From Devosia sp. (GTDB taxonomy: Bacteria; Pseudomonadota; Alphaproteobacteria; Rhizobiales; Devosiaceae): a stretch of 64,000 nt of DNA. The notes beneath the pieces are model-generated. The model was not told the origin of the DNA. It saw only the letters and a list, made by a program, of their open reading frames with translations, and ran no database searches. The stretch spans positions 496,001 through 560,000 of the forward strand of contig NZ_JANQAH010000007.1 in assembly GCF_024707125.1 (NCBI RefSeq). Direction: 5' to 3'. Made by a program: the position numbers and the translations under genes. Positions 44,843 through 53,341 of the stretch are shown one piece after another (the stretch's first letter is position 1; each line of letters starts with the position of its first letter).

Positions 44843-44886
44843 GGACAGCTTTGCACGTAAAAGGACAGCTTATAGGGTGGAAGACA
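44843..44886. repeat. Right transposon end with TnsB-type repeats
   Basis: GGACAGCTTTGC at 44843 and GGACAGCTTATAG at 44863 match the left-end repeats in inverted orientation. The end closes with AGACA at 44882-44886. A weaker match around 44769-44784 (ACGAGCCAGCTAC) may be a third site. Confidence 0.85.
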
Positions 44887-44891
44887 CTCAA
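44887..44891. repeat. 5-bp target-site duplication, right copy (CTCAA)
   Basis: CTCAA follows the terminal ACA at 44886 and equals 1869-1873. Confidence 0.9.
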
Positions 44892-44928
44892 AGCCCGGTT
44901 TGGCGCGCTTTCTCACACATAAAAGTTC

Positions 44929-44944
44929 CATAATGTATATTATG
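44929..44944. promoter_or_regulatory. CATAAT-N4-ATTATG palindrome, possible native MFS operator
   Basis: A perfect 6-bp inverted repeat with a 4-bp centre lies in the AT-rich chromosomal DNA just outside the right end. A minus-strand TATAAT sits beside it (44948-44953), without a clear -35. Before insertion this lay about 190 bp upstream of the MFS gene now starting at 1727. Confidence 0.4.
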
Positions 44945-44997
44945 CGAATTATATCTGTGCGGTTTTCTGCCTCCTTTGCACATCGCCTGGGCGAAAA

Positions 44998-45024
44998 CTG
45001 ATCGGCCCCAACGGAACCGATCAG
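44998..45024 (-). terminator. Rho-independent terminator of the lectin-like gene
   Basis: CTGATCGG (44998-45005) pairs with CCGATCAG (45017-45024). On the minus strand the stem is followed by TTTT, 14 bp after the stop codon of the gene at 45039-45659. Confidence 0.75.
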
Positions 45025-45038
45025 TGAGGCGCAGGCGC

Positions 45039-45659
45039 CTATTCGACACGGAAGCAATAGAAGTAGCCGTTGCCGCCGGTCCCGATCAGCGCTTCCTGGC
45101 CACAGCCGCGGGATGGATGAGCCGCGTTCCAGGATTTCCCGGTGGCAAGATCTTCCGGACCCATCCGATCATGGTGACCGACCATGGCGGTTCCCTCGCC
45201 GTTCAGGGTCCAGTCGCCGCAGGTGTTGCCGGAAGAAAGTGTGCCATCGGCGTTTGAACCGGTCAGAATGTCATGCTGGTTTGGTTCATCGCCTCGCCCG
45301 GCGACCGTACCACCGGTTTCGGTAAGCGCCGTGGCCTTGGTGATGTTGTTGCTGTCGCCGTGCAGTTCATCGAGCGAGTTGGCGACGACCTCACCCTTCA
45401 CGTTCGTCCATGGGCCCGAACCGATCCGATCTCGCGCATTCACGCCTTCGGCACTCAAATAGGCGTGCCACTGGCCCGTGGCGCCGGCAGCTTCCGCGAG
45501 CTGCTGGCAATGGGCATCGGCGCCCTCGAGCCCGCCCAGATTGGCGCCATCTCCCAGTCCGACACTGGTCACGAAGAAACTCATCGCGTCCTGGGCAAAG
45601 GTAGCCGGCGTGCCGGCCAAAAGTAGTGCTGCTGATGCAGCCAAGGCAATTGGCTTCAT
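45039..45659 (-). CDS. Secreted lectin-like (DUF1554-type) protein
   Basis: 206 residues with a signal peptide (MKPIALAASAALLLAGTPATFA). The mature part starts FFVTSVGLGDGANLGGLEGA and has conserved Cys residues (DAHCQQLA, NTCGDW, RGCGQ, YFYCFRVE), a pattern of small C-type-lectin-like exported proteins. AGGAGGACTGAGA precedes the ATG. It has its own terminator and stands alone next to the transposon. Its ligand is unknown. Confidence 0.72.
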   Translation of the reverse strand: MKPIALAASAALLLAGTPATFAQDAMSFFVTSVGLGDGANLGGLEGADAHCQQLAEAAGATGQWHAYLSAEGVNARDRIGSGPWTNVKGEVVANSLDELHGDSNNITKATALTETGGTVAGRGDEPNQHDILTGSNADGTLSSGNTCGDWTLNGEGTAMVGHHDRMGPEDLATGKSWNAAHPSRGCGQEALIGTGGNGYFYCFRVE

Positions 45660-45863
45660 TCTCAGTCCTCCTTGTTTGCCCAGTTTCGATTTTGACGAGT
45701 GTGACTTCGGGGTATCCTCTCCAACTGGGCCGGCGACGTTATAGCACCGCGCCAGCGGGGTCCGTTGTCACGTTTCTGAGTTTGCTCCCCCGGCCCCGCC
45801 CAGACTTCCCCCCTGGTCGCCGTGCTTTGCTATGGTGGCGCAAACGATTCACGGACCGCTCCT

Positions 45864-46676
45864 ATGCAACCTTCGCGCGACATTTCCCGCCTCATCGAAA
45901 TCATGTCGGCGCTGCGCGACCCCGATGGGGGCTGCCCCTGGGACCTCGAACAGGACTTTTCGACGATCCGCCACTACACGATCGAAGAGGCCTATGAGGT
46001 CGCTGACGCCATCGAGCGCGAGGACTTTCATGACCTGAAAGAAGAACTCGGCGACCTCCTGCTGCAGCCGATCTTCCATGCACAAATGGCCAAGGAGGCA
46101 GGCCATTTCGATATTGGCGACGTCATCTACGCCATCACCGAGAAGCTGATCCGCCGGCATCCCCACGTCTTCGGCGACATTACTGCCGACAGCGCCGCCG
46201 GTGCCCAGGTCAATTGGGAGGCCATCAAGGTGCAGGAGCGCGCCGCCAAGGCCGCACGCAAGGGAAATACAGCGACCTCCGCCATCGACGATGTGCCACA
46301 GGTGCTCCCTGCCCTGGCGCGTGCCGAAAAACTGACCAAAAAGGCCGCCAAGGTCGGTTTCGACTGGCCCGACTTTGCTTCGGTGATGGCCAAGGTCGAG
46401 GAGGAAGTCGCCGAGGTGGGCGAGGCGCAGCGGTCCGGCGACAGCGCGGCAACGCATGAGGAAATCGGTGACCTGCTGTTTGCCGTCGCCAATCTGGCGC
46501 GTCACGCGGGCGTCGATGCCGAAGCCGCCTTGCGCGATGCCAATGCCAAGTTCACCCGCCGGTTTCACTACGTCGAGGCCCGCAGCCGCGAAGACGGGAT
46601 CGAGCCCAAGGATGCCGGGCTCGAACGTCTTGATGGCTACTGGAACGAAATCCGCGCCGCCGACAAGGGCAAGTAG
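45864..46676 (+). CDS. mazG: Nucleoside triphosphate pyrophosphohydrolase MazG
   Basis: 270 residues with two MazG repeats. The first has the metal-binding EEAYEVADAI and KEELGDLLLQ motifs; the second has KVEEEVAEVGEA and HEEIGDLLFAVANLA. MazG hydrolyses NTPs to NMP and pyrophosphate and helps clear damaged nucleotides. ATG 45864 matches the family's usual N-terminus; the frame is open to a GTG at 45822. It converges on hflX with adjacent stop codons. Confidence 0.9.
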   Translation: MQPSRDISRLIEIMSALRDPDGGCPWDLEQDFSTIRHYTIEEAYEVADAIEREDFHDLKEELGDLLLQPIFHAQMAKEAGHFDIGDVIYAITEKLIRRHPHVFGDITADSAAGAQVNWEAIKVQERAAKAARKGNTATSAIDDVPQVLPALARAEKLTKKAAKVGFDWPDFASVMAKVEEEVAEVGEAQRSGDSAATHEEIGDLLFAVANLARHAGVDAEAALRDANAKFTRRFHYVEARSREDGIEPKDAGLERLDGYWNEIRAADKGK

Positions 46677-48044
46677 CTAGAGGTCGGACAGCGCAATCCG
46701 GCCGTTGAAGCGTTCAAGAAACGCCGTCTTGTGGCGTGGATCGACACGAACAACGTAGTCCATGCCTTTTTCGGTCGGCTCGTCGCGGGAAACAACTTCC
46801 ACATGCGAGTGGAGCCAGCCGATATCGCTGCCGGCGCTATGGGGTATGTGGACGTGATAGGTGCGGCTCTGCTCACCGAGAGAACGCTCGACGAGGTTGA
46901 GGAGATCCTCGATGCCCTGCCCCGTATGAGCGGAGACAGGCATGCTCGCCAGCACCTTGCCAGCGGGTGCCGCCGCGGCGAGAACCAATGCAGGTTCTTC
47001 GAGCAGATCGACCTTGTTCCACACCTCGATGATCGGCGTCGTTTCCGAGGAAACGCCCAGCTCATCGAGAACGGTTAGAACGTCCTGCGCCTGGGCTGAG
47101 TGATCAGGATTGGCGATGTCGCGCACATGCAGGATGATATCGGCGTCGACGACCTCTTCCAGCGTTGCGCGGAAAGCGGCGACGAGATCGTGCGGCAGGT
47201 CGGCGACGAAACCCACGGTGTCGCTGAGCATGACTTCGCGGCCATGCGGCAGTTCGATCTTGCGGACGGTCGTATCGAGCGTGGCAAAGAGCAGGTCTTC
47301 GGCAAAGACCCCTGCCCCGGTCAGCTTGTTGAACAGCGTCGACTTGCCGGCATTGGTGTAGCCGACCAGCGCCACCACGGGGATGGCGGCGCGGATGCGC
47401 TGCTGCCGCTGCTGGACGCGGGTCTTCTTGACCTTGTCGAGGCGGTCTTCCAGAAGCACGATACGATCGGTGATCTGCCGGCGGTCGCTTTCGATCTGAG
47501 TTTCGCCCGGACCACCCATAAAGCCAGTGCCGCCACTGCCGCGCTGGCGCTCAAGGTGGGTCCATGACCGCACAAGGCGGCCCTTTTGGTAATTGAGATG
47601 GGCGAGTTCGACCTGCAACACGCCTTCGCGGGTTGCGGCGCGTTCGCCGAAAATTTCGAGGATCAGCGCGGTGCGGTCGAGCACCTTGGTATTGGTTTCG
47701 CGCTCGAGATTGCGCTGCTGGATCGGCGACAGAGCCGCATCGACCAGCAGGAGTTCGATGTCTTCAGCCTTCACCCTGGCGGCGATTGCTTCGACGTGCC
47801 CCGCGCCGAGATAGGTGGCCGGGCGAATTTCGCGGACTTTCACCACATCGGAAAAGATGACGTCGAGTCGGATGGCCCCAGCCAGGCCCTCAAACTCAGC
47901 CTGGCGCGCTTCCAGGCTGTGATAGGACGACTTTCCACGCACATCGGGACAAACAAGCCCCACTCGTGTCGGCTGCTCTTGCCGGTCGATAAAGGGCTTT
48001 GGGCCGCCAGGCTGGCGGCCGTCCTCGTCGTCAAAGTCGTCCAT
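46677..48044 (-). CDS. hflX: Ribosome-associated GTPase HflX
   Basis: 455 residues. The N-terminal HflX domain (SYHSLEARQAEFEGLAGAI) leads into a GTPase domain with G1 GYTNAGKST, G3 DTVGF and G4 NKVD. HflX splits stalled or heat-damaged 70S ribosomes. It starts 8 bp after the hfq stop and is in the same operon, as usual in this order of bacteria. Confidence 0.93.
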   Translation of the reverse strand: MDDFDDEDGRQPGGPKPFIDRQEQPTRVGLVCPDVRGKSSYHSLEARQAEFEGLAGAIRLDVIFSDVVKVREIRPATYLGAGHVEAIAARVKAEDIELLLVDAALSPIQQRNLERETNTKVLDRTALILEIFGERAATREGVLQVELAHLNYQKGRLVRSWTHLERQRGSGGTGFMGGPGETQIESDRRQITDRIVLLEDRLDKVKKTRVQQRQQRIRAAIPVVALVGYTNAGKSTLFNKLTGAGVFAEDLLFATLDTTVRKIELPHGREVMLSDTVGFVADLPHDLVAAFRATLEEVVDADIILHVRDIANPDHSAQAQDVLTVLDELGVSSETTPIIEVWNKVDLLEEPALVLAAAAPAGKVLASMPVSAHTGQGIEDLLNLVERSLGEQSRTYHVHIPHSAGSDIGWLHSHVEVVSRDEPTEKGMDYVVRVDPRHKTAFLERFNGRIALSDL

Positions 48045-48052
48045 ATGGTCCG

Positions 48053-48304
48053 TCAGTCGTGGTCGGCGTTTTGCTCGGGATCGAACAGCTGGATCGGCGC
48101 GCCCGGCATGATCGTCGAGATGGCGTGCTTATAGACCAGTTGCGACTGCGCGTCACGGCGCAGCAGCAGGCAGAAATTGTCGAACCAGGTGATCACACCC
48201 TGCAGTTTGACGCCATTCACGAGAAAGATCGTGACCGGCACCTTCTGCTTGCGAACATGATTGAGGAAGGAATCTTGCAGATTTTGCTGCTTCTCACTGG
48301 GCAT
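48053..48304 (-). CDS. hfq: RNA chaperone Hfq
   Basis: 83 residues, normal for alphaproteobacteria. Sm1 is [20 protein letters not shown] and Sm2 ends in the [10 protein letters not shown] motif, with the usual poly-A-binding loop between. It forms a hexamer that pairs small RNAs with mRNAs. It lies between ntrX and hflX. Confidence 0.96.
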   Translation of the reverse strand: MPSEKQQNLQDSFLNHVRKQKVPVTIFLVNGVKLQGVITWFDNFCLLLRRDAQSQLVYKHAISTIMPGAPIQLFDPEQNADHD

Positions 48305-48486
48305 TCAGGCCTCTTGCCGCGGCATTTATTGTCGCTGTTTTGTCGCAATCGCTTGCGTCCGGACTGTGAAGACTGCCGCCCAGTCCCCGTCCCCCGGAAT
48401 TATCATACATTATCAACTATGCCACAAATCGGCCGTCCTGCCTACCCGCGGCAAATGCATGGCACACTGCCATTTTCGTAGCAGTG

Positions 48487-49869
48487 TCAAAGCCCCAGCG
48501 ACTTGATCTTGCGATGCAGCGCGCTGCGCTCCATGCCGACAAATTCGGCGGTCTTCGAAATGTTGCCGCCAAAGCGCTCGATCTGAGCCAAAAGATATTG
48601 CCGTTCAAAGACTTCGCGTGCATCGCGCAGCGGCAGGCTCATCAGGTGCGCCGACGCGTCCGTGTCGCCCACGGTGGGCAGCACCTCGCCGATGTCGGAA
48701 GGCAGCATGCTGGCCGTGATTACGCCATCCTCGGGCTGCTGGTCCTTCATCAGGATAAGCAGGCGCTCGATGGAATTGCGCAACTGGCGCGCATTGCCCG
48801 GCCAATCCTGCGCCTGCAGAACGGCGATGGCATCGTCGCCGATGGCCATTCGCTGCAAGTTATGCATGCGGCAGATCTGTTCGATGAAGACGCTGACCAG
48901 CGGCGGGATGTCCTCGCGACGCTCCTTGAGCGGCACCAGTTGTACAGGCACAATCGCAAGGCGATGGAAGAGGTCGGAACGGAATTCACCGGTTTCGGTC
49001 AGCCCGGAAACGTTCTGCGAACTCGACGAGATGATGCGCACGTCGATCGGCACCGCCTGGGCGCCGCCCACGCGGTTGAAGCGATTCTCGACCAGCGTCC
49101 GGAGCAGAGCCGTCTGCACCTGTGCGGGCAGCGTGGTGACTTCGGAGAGGTAAAGCGTGCCACCATGGGCGCGCTCCAGCGCGCCAACTTCAACCTGCAG
49201 CAGGCCGGATTTGTCGCGCCCTTCTCGGCCGAAGAGCACCACGGAGACTTCGTCGGGCGCATAGAGCGAGGCATTGATCTCAACGAAGGGCGCATCGTTT
49301 CGCGGGCTGCGTTGGTGGATCAGACGCGCCACGAGTCCCTTGCCAGCGCCCGACGGGCCGGCGATGAAGATGCGTGAATTTGTTGGTGCCGACTTGTCGA
49401 TGAGGCCGCGCACCTGCTGAAGCGAAGGCGAGCTGCCGACCATGTCTGCGCTCTTGGAGGCAGAACGCTCCTTGAGCTCGGCCACTTCATTGCGCAGGCG
49501 CGTCGCTTCCATGGCCCGCTGGGTCACGTGCAGCAGCCGGTCGATCTTGAAGGGCTTTTCGATATAGTCGTACGCGCCGCGGCGAATGGCCGAGACGGCG
49601 GTTTCGACATTGCCGTGACCAGAGATCATGACCACGGGCATATCCGGGTGCTGGCTCTGGAAAACGTCCAGAAGCTGCAAGCCATCGAGGCGCGATCCCT
49701 GCATCCAGATATCGAGGAAAACCAGGCTGGGCCGGCGGCGGGCGATTTCGTTGAGGCCGCTATCGGCGTCATGCGCCTGGCGGGTCTCAAAGCCTTCATC
49801 TTCGAGGATGCCGGCAATGAGGTCGCGGATATCGTCTTCGTCGTCGATGATGAGAATATCTAGAGCCAT
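48487..49869 (-). CDS. ntrX: Nitrogen/redox response regulator NtrX
   Basis: 460 residues: receiver domain with the phosphorylated Asp in LVFLDIWMQGS, AAA+ domain with Walker A GPSGAGKG, and a Fis-type HTH at the end (ISKTAEFVGMERSALHRKIK). The sigma-54 contact loop GAFTGA is replaced (VLFGREGRDKSG), which is usual for NtrX in this group, so it need not act through sigma-54. ATG follows directly after the ntrY stop. Confidence 0.94.
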   Translation of the reverse strand: MALDILIIDDEDDIRDLIAGILEDEGFETRQAHDADSGLNEIARRRPSLVFLDIWMQGSRLDGLQLLDVFQSQHPDMPVVMISGHGNVETAVSAIRRGAYDYIEKPFKIDRLLHVTQRAMEATRLRNEVAELKERSASKSADMVGSSPSLQQVRGLIDKSAPTNSRIFIAGPSGAGKGLVARLIHQRSPRNDAPFVEINASLYAPDEVSVVLFGREGRDKSGLLQVEVGALERAHGGTLYLSEVTTLPAQVQTALLRTLVENRFNRVGGAQAVPIDVRIISSSSQNVSGLTETGEFRSDLFHRLAIVPVQLVPLKERREDIPPLVSVFIEQICRMHNLQRMAIGDDAIAVLQAQDWPGNARQLRNSIERLLILMKDQQPEDGVITASMLPSDIGEVLPTVGDTDASAHLMSLPLRDAREVFERQYLLAQIERFGGNISKTAEFVGMERSALHRKIKSLGL

Positions 49870-52200
49870 CTACTTCTGGACAATCGCTGGCAACAGCGAC
49901 TCCTCCTCTTGGGGCAATTCGGGCTCGACTTGGACCGAATCGTCCTTTTCACTTGTCGTTTGGGGGGCGCGCAGGGGTAGCGTGAAAGTCACGCAGGCAC
50001 CCACCCTGCCCTGTTCGTCGGGTTCGGCGTCGACCAGTTCCACAATCCCGCCGTGTTGCTCGATGATCCTGGCAACAATGGCGAGACCCAGTCCGGTCCC
50101 CTTTTCCCGTGTCGTCATATAGGGCTCAAGCAACCGCTGGCGGTTCTCCTTGGGCCATCCCTTGCCGTTGTCGGAAACCGACACGCGGGCATGATTACCT
50201 TCGTAATGCGCTTCGACCTTGATACCCGGCTGCCACCCCGAACCAACGTCCAGCCCCTCGAATGCCTCCACGGCATTCTTGATCAGATTGGTCAGCGACT
50301 GCGCTACCAGTCGTGTGTCGAACCAGGCATAGATCGCTTCATCGGGCAATTCTGTGGCAATGGCAACTTCCGGCAAGCGTACGCTCTCGAGAAAAACGGC
50401 CTGACGGATCGTATCTGACAGGTCGGCGCGCTCGGGCGCTGCTTCCGGCATGCGGGCAAAGGCGGAAAATTCGTCGACCATGCGCCCGATATCGCCCACC
50501 TGGCGGACGATCGTATTGATGCACTTGTCGAAGACTTCCCGGTCATCTTCGAGCTTGGAGCCATAGCGGCGGCGCAGGCGTTCGGCCGAAAGCTGGATTG
50601 GCGTCAGCGGGTTCTTGATTTCATGGGCAATGCGGCGTGCCACGTCGGCCCAGGCGCTGGTGCGCTGCGCCGATTCGAGATCGGTAATGTCATCGAAGGT
50701 CAGCACATAGCCCTTGGATTCGGTGATCGAGCCTTCGCGGGTGAGCTGGATCTGGTAGATGCGCCGGTTGGTTTCATTGCCCAACTGGATCTGGTCGCGA
50801 ACCTGGCCGCGACGGGCCGAACGCGCCTTTTCGATCGTCGGCGCGATCTCGGGCAGAATTTCTTCCATACGCTCGCCCATCATCTCGACTTCGGTCTTGC
50901 CCAGCATCTGGCAGGCGCGGGCATTGACCAGCGTAACGGCGCCAAAGGGGTCGAGACCGACAATGCCGGCCGACACGCCTTCCACCACGGCTTCGGTGAA
51001 CTGACGGCGCTTCTCATTGACCTCGTTGGCCATCAGCAGCTCTTCGCGCTGCGTCTTGAGCTGCTCGGTCATGCGGTTAAAGCCGTTGGAGAGATCGCGG
51101 AAGTCGCCCCGCCCCTGCTGCACCGGTACCCGTACATCGAGGTCGCCGCCGCTCACGCGACGCGACGCGATCATGAGATTCCGGATCGGGTCAACGAACC
51201 GATTGGCGAGCGCGATGCCGATCCAGAGCGCGGCCAGCAGCAGCACCACGACGAGACCGACATACATGATGGTGAAGGTGATCTGGAAGACGAGACGATT
51301 GGATGCGTATTGACGATATTCCGTGATATTATCGTCGGTTAGACGCATATATTGAAGTACTTCCGCATCCACTGGACGCGCCACGAAGAGGAAGACGTCG
51401 TCATAGCCGCGCAGCTTGATGACCGAACCGACAAGGTTGGTACTGCCGGGCGAAATGGCCGTGGGAATGCCTTCAACGACGCCCTGCGTAATGCCTTCGG
51501 GGAGACGCGGATAGCCACCGGCGACGTTGATCTGGGCGCGTTGCAGCATGGTGCCCTCGCCATCGATCAGCGCAGTGAAGGGCAGCGAACGCGTTACCGC
51601 CAGGGCCGTAAGAATGCGTTCGAAGCGCGCGGGATCGTCGACATAGGTGGCGTGCGATTGCTCGAGCTCGGTCGCGACCCAGATGATGTCATCGCGCAGC
51701 ACTTGGGCGTGTTCGAGCATGTAGGAACGCGCCACGAGACGGCTGCTTTCCACCATGGAGCGGGTGCGCTCTGAGAACCACTGGTCGAGACCCTGGTTGA
51801 GGGCAATCGTCGCCACGATGGCCACCAGAATGGCAGGAATACCTGCCACAAGCGCGAACATGGCCACCATGCGCATCTGCAGTGCCGAACCCGGCACGCG
51901 CTGCATTCTTGCCTGCACGAGCAGAACCGCCTCGGTCACCACCAGCGCCAGAACCAGCAGCACCAGAATGCCGGTGGCCACCCAGATCACGGTCCAGACT
52001 TCGGCCGAGGGCTCGATATTGGTCGTGCCGGAGAGGATGAGGAACGACACGGAGGACAAGAGTACCGAGGCGAACACCACCAGGAAGCCGAGCACGCGCA
52101 AGGGACCATTCCCCTCGGCGGAGAACAGCGAACGTCCTACAGTCGTCCTCGCCATGGGTTTGGCGGGGGCGTCGATGTCTCGGCTAACCGCCTCAGTCAT
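49870..52200 (-). CDS. ntrY: Membrane sensor histidine kinase NtrY
   Basis: 776 residues. Several N-terminal membrane helices and a large periplasmic loop are followed by HAMP, PAS, a HisKA domain with H in [14 protein letters not shown], and an ATPase domain with NLIKNAVEA and DNGKGWP. It phosphorylates NtrX. The two genes abut (TAGATG). A promoter must lie in the 240 bp to the EamA gene, which points the other way. Confidence 0.94.
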   Translation of the reverse strand: MTEAVSRDIDAPAKPMARTTVGRSLFSAEGNGPLRVLGFLVVFASVLLSSVSFLILSGTTNIEPSAEVWTVIWVATGILVLLVLALVVTEAVLLVQARMQRVPGSALQMRMVAMFALVAGIPAILVAIVATIALNQGLDQWFSERTRSMVESSRLVARSYMLEHAQVLRDDIIWVATELEQSHATYVDDPARFERILTALAVTRSLPFTALIDGEGTMLQRAQINVAGGYPRLPEGITQGVVEGIPTAISPGSTNLVGSVIKLRGYDDVFLFVARPVDAEVLQYMRLTDDNITEYRQYASNRLVFQITFTIMYVGLVVVLLLAALWIGIALANRFVDPIRNLMIASRRVSGGDLDVRVPVQQGRGDFRDLSNGFNRMTEQLKTQREELLMANEVNEKRRQFTEAVVEGVSAGIVGLDPFGAVTLVNARACQMLGKTEVEMMGERMEEILPEIAPTIEKARSARRGQVRDQIQLGNETNRRIYQIQLTREGSITESKGYVLTFDDITDLESAQRTSAWADVARRIAHEIKNPLTPIQLSAERLRRRYGSKLEDDREVFDKCINTIVRQVGDIGRMVDEFSAFARMPEAAPERADLSDTIRQAVFLESVRLPEVAIATELPDEAIYAWFDTRLVAQSLTNLIKNAVEAFEGLDVGSGWQPGIKVEAHYEGNHARVSVSDNGKGWPKENRQRLLEPYMTTREKGTGLGLAIVARIIEQHGGIVELVDAEPDEQGRVGACVTFTLPLRAPQTTSEKDDSVQVEPELPQEEESLLPAIVQK

Positions 52201-52441
52201 GCAATACTCAGTACTCTCCGGCTTTCCTGTTCCAGCAAAGGCACCACTGCGTAACGCAAAAAGGACGCGAGTGATGCTTTAGGCCGCAAAGCCTGACCCA
52301 ATTCGCCGGACCCTTCAAGATAATTGTTGCCGAAATGTGACAGTACGCCTTCAGCTGGGGAAAGGTCGGGGCAAAAGTTCGTCACTGGACAATAGCACCG
52401 GGCAAGGGCAAAGAGGGCCGAAATCGCCCCGCGAGCCTCCC

Positions 52442-53341
52442 GTGACCACGCCTTCCCTGACCAATACCGACACTGCCAGCCTCAAGGGCATGGCTATGGG
52501 CATCCTCGCCTATACGCTGTTCGCCGTGCACGACGCCTTTATCAAGGGCATCATCCACGTGCTGCCGGCCGCCCAGATTCTGTTCGTGCGTGGCGTGATC
52601 ATCGTCGTGCTGTGCATGGTCATCGGGCGCAGCTTCATGTTCGGACAACTCTGGGCATCGTCCAATCGCGGCATGATCCTTGGCCGGGGCCTGCTCACCC
52701 TTGCCGCCTGGGTCATGTACTATAGCGCCGGCCGCGACCTGCAGCTCGCCGAGATGACGACGCTCTACTATTTCGCCCCGGTGCTCACCACCATTCTCGC
52801 TGCCATCTTCCTCAAGGAACGCCTGACGCTGGCCCGTATCGGTGCCGCGTCGATCGGCTTTTTCGGCGTCATCGTGGCGGCTAATCCCGGCGGCTTTACC
52901 CTCAGCCTGCCGGTGATCATGGTCCTGCTCGCCGCCTTGAGCTGGGCCATAGCCATGATCCTCATGCGGACCATTTCCAAGTCCGACAGCGCGCTCGTGC
53001 AGGTCTTTGCGCAAAACCTCATCCATGCGGTCGTCATGGGGATCGTCAGTATCCCCTTCTGGCAAGGCATGGGGCCATATGAGTTGATGTTCATTCTCGC
53101 CGCTGGTCTCATCGGCGGCGTGGCCCAATTCATCCTGGTCGAATCCGCCAAGCTGGTCCCCGCCAGCGTCCTCGGGACCGTAGAATATGGTGCACTGATC
53201 TGGGCGTTCGTCTTTGGCTATCTCTTCTGGGGCGAAACGCCCCTGCCCTCGGTCTATGCCGGCGCCGCTCTTGTCATCGCGGCCGGATTGATGCTGGCCT
53301 GGACCGAGCACCGCACCCGCCGCGAACAGATGCGGCGCTAG
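52442..53341 (+). CDS. EamA/DMT-family transporter within the ntr cluster
   Basis: 299 residues with ten membrane helices in two EamA repeats ([20 protein letters not shown] and a second half around [16 protein letters not shown]). The substrate is unknown. It uses the strand opposite to its neighbours, is divergent from ntrY and overlaps the ntrC stop by 4 bases. In many relatives ntrC and ntrY are adjacent, so this gene looks inserted. GTG 52442 is one option; ATG 52490 (MAMGILAY) is another. Confidence 0.8.
   Translation: MTTPSLTNTDTASLKGMAMGILAYTLFAVHDAFIKGIIHVLPAAQILFVRGVIIVVLCMVIGRSFMFGQLWASSNRGMILGRGLLTLAAWVMYYSAGRDLQLAEMTTLYYFAPVLTTILAAIFLKERLTLARIGAASIGFFGVIVAANPGGFTLSLPVIMVLLAALSWAIAMILMRTISKSDSALVQVFAQNLIHAVVMGIVSIPFWQGMGPYELMFILAAGLIGGVAQFILVESAKLVPASVLGTVEYGALIWAFVFGYLFWGETPLPSVYAGAALVIAAGLMLAWTEHRTRREQMRR

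Larger units (their letters stand above)
1874..44886. mobile_element. Complete Tn7-like transposon, 43,013 bp
   Basis: The left end reads TGTCTCTTACCTC then ATAAGCTGTC. The reverse complement of the right end reads TGTCTTCCACCCT then ATAAGCTGTC, giving 18 identities in the first 23 positions. Both ends have 5'-TGT and the element is flanked by CTCAA on each side. Inside are tnsA, tnsB, tnsC and two tniQ genes, plus about 32 kb of cargo. The tns operon lies near the right end and is transcribed leftward. Cargo groups are anti-phage-like modules and metal resistance. The host site is an intergenic region of about 290 bp between a lectin-like gene and an MFS gene. It is not next to glmS or a tRNA within this window. 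Confidence 0.93.

Noticed and set aside
44887..45040. glmS or tRNA attachment site
   Set aside because: Neither glmS nor a tRNA gene is visible at either flank; the hairpin at 44998-45024 is a terminator, not part of a tRNA.
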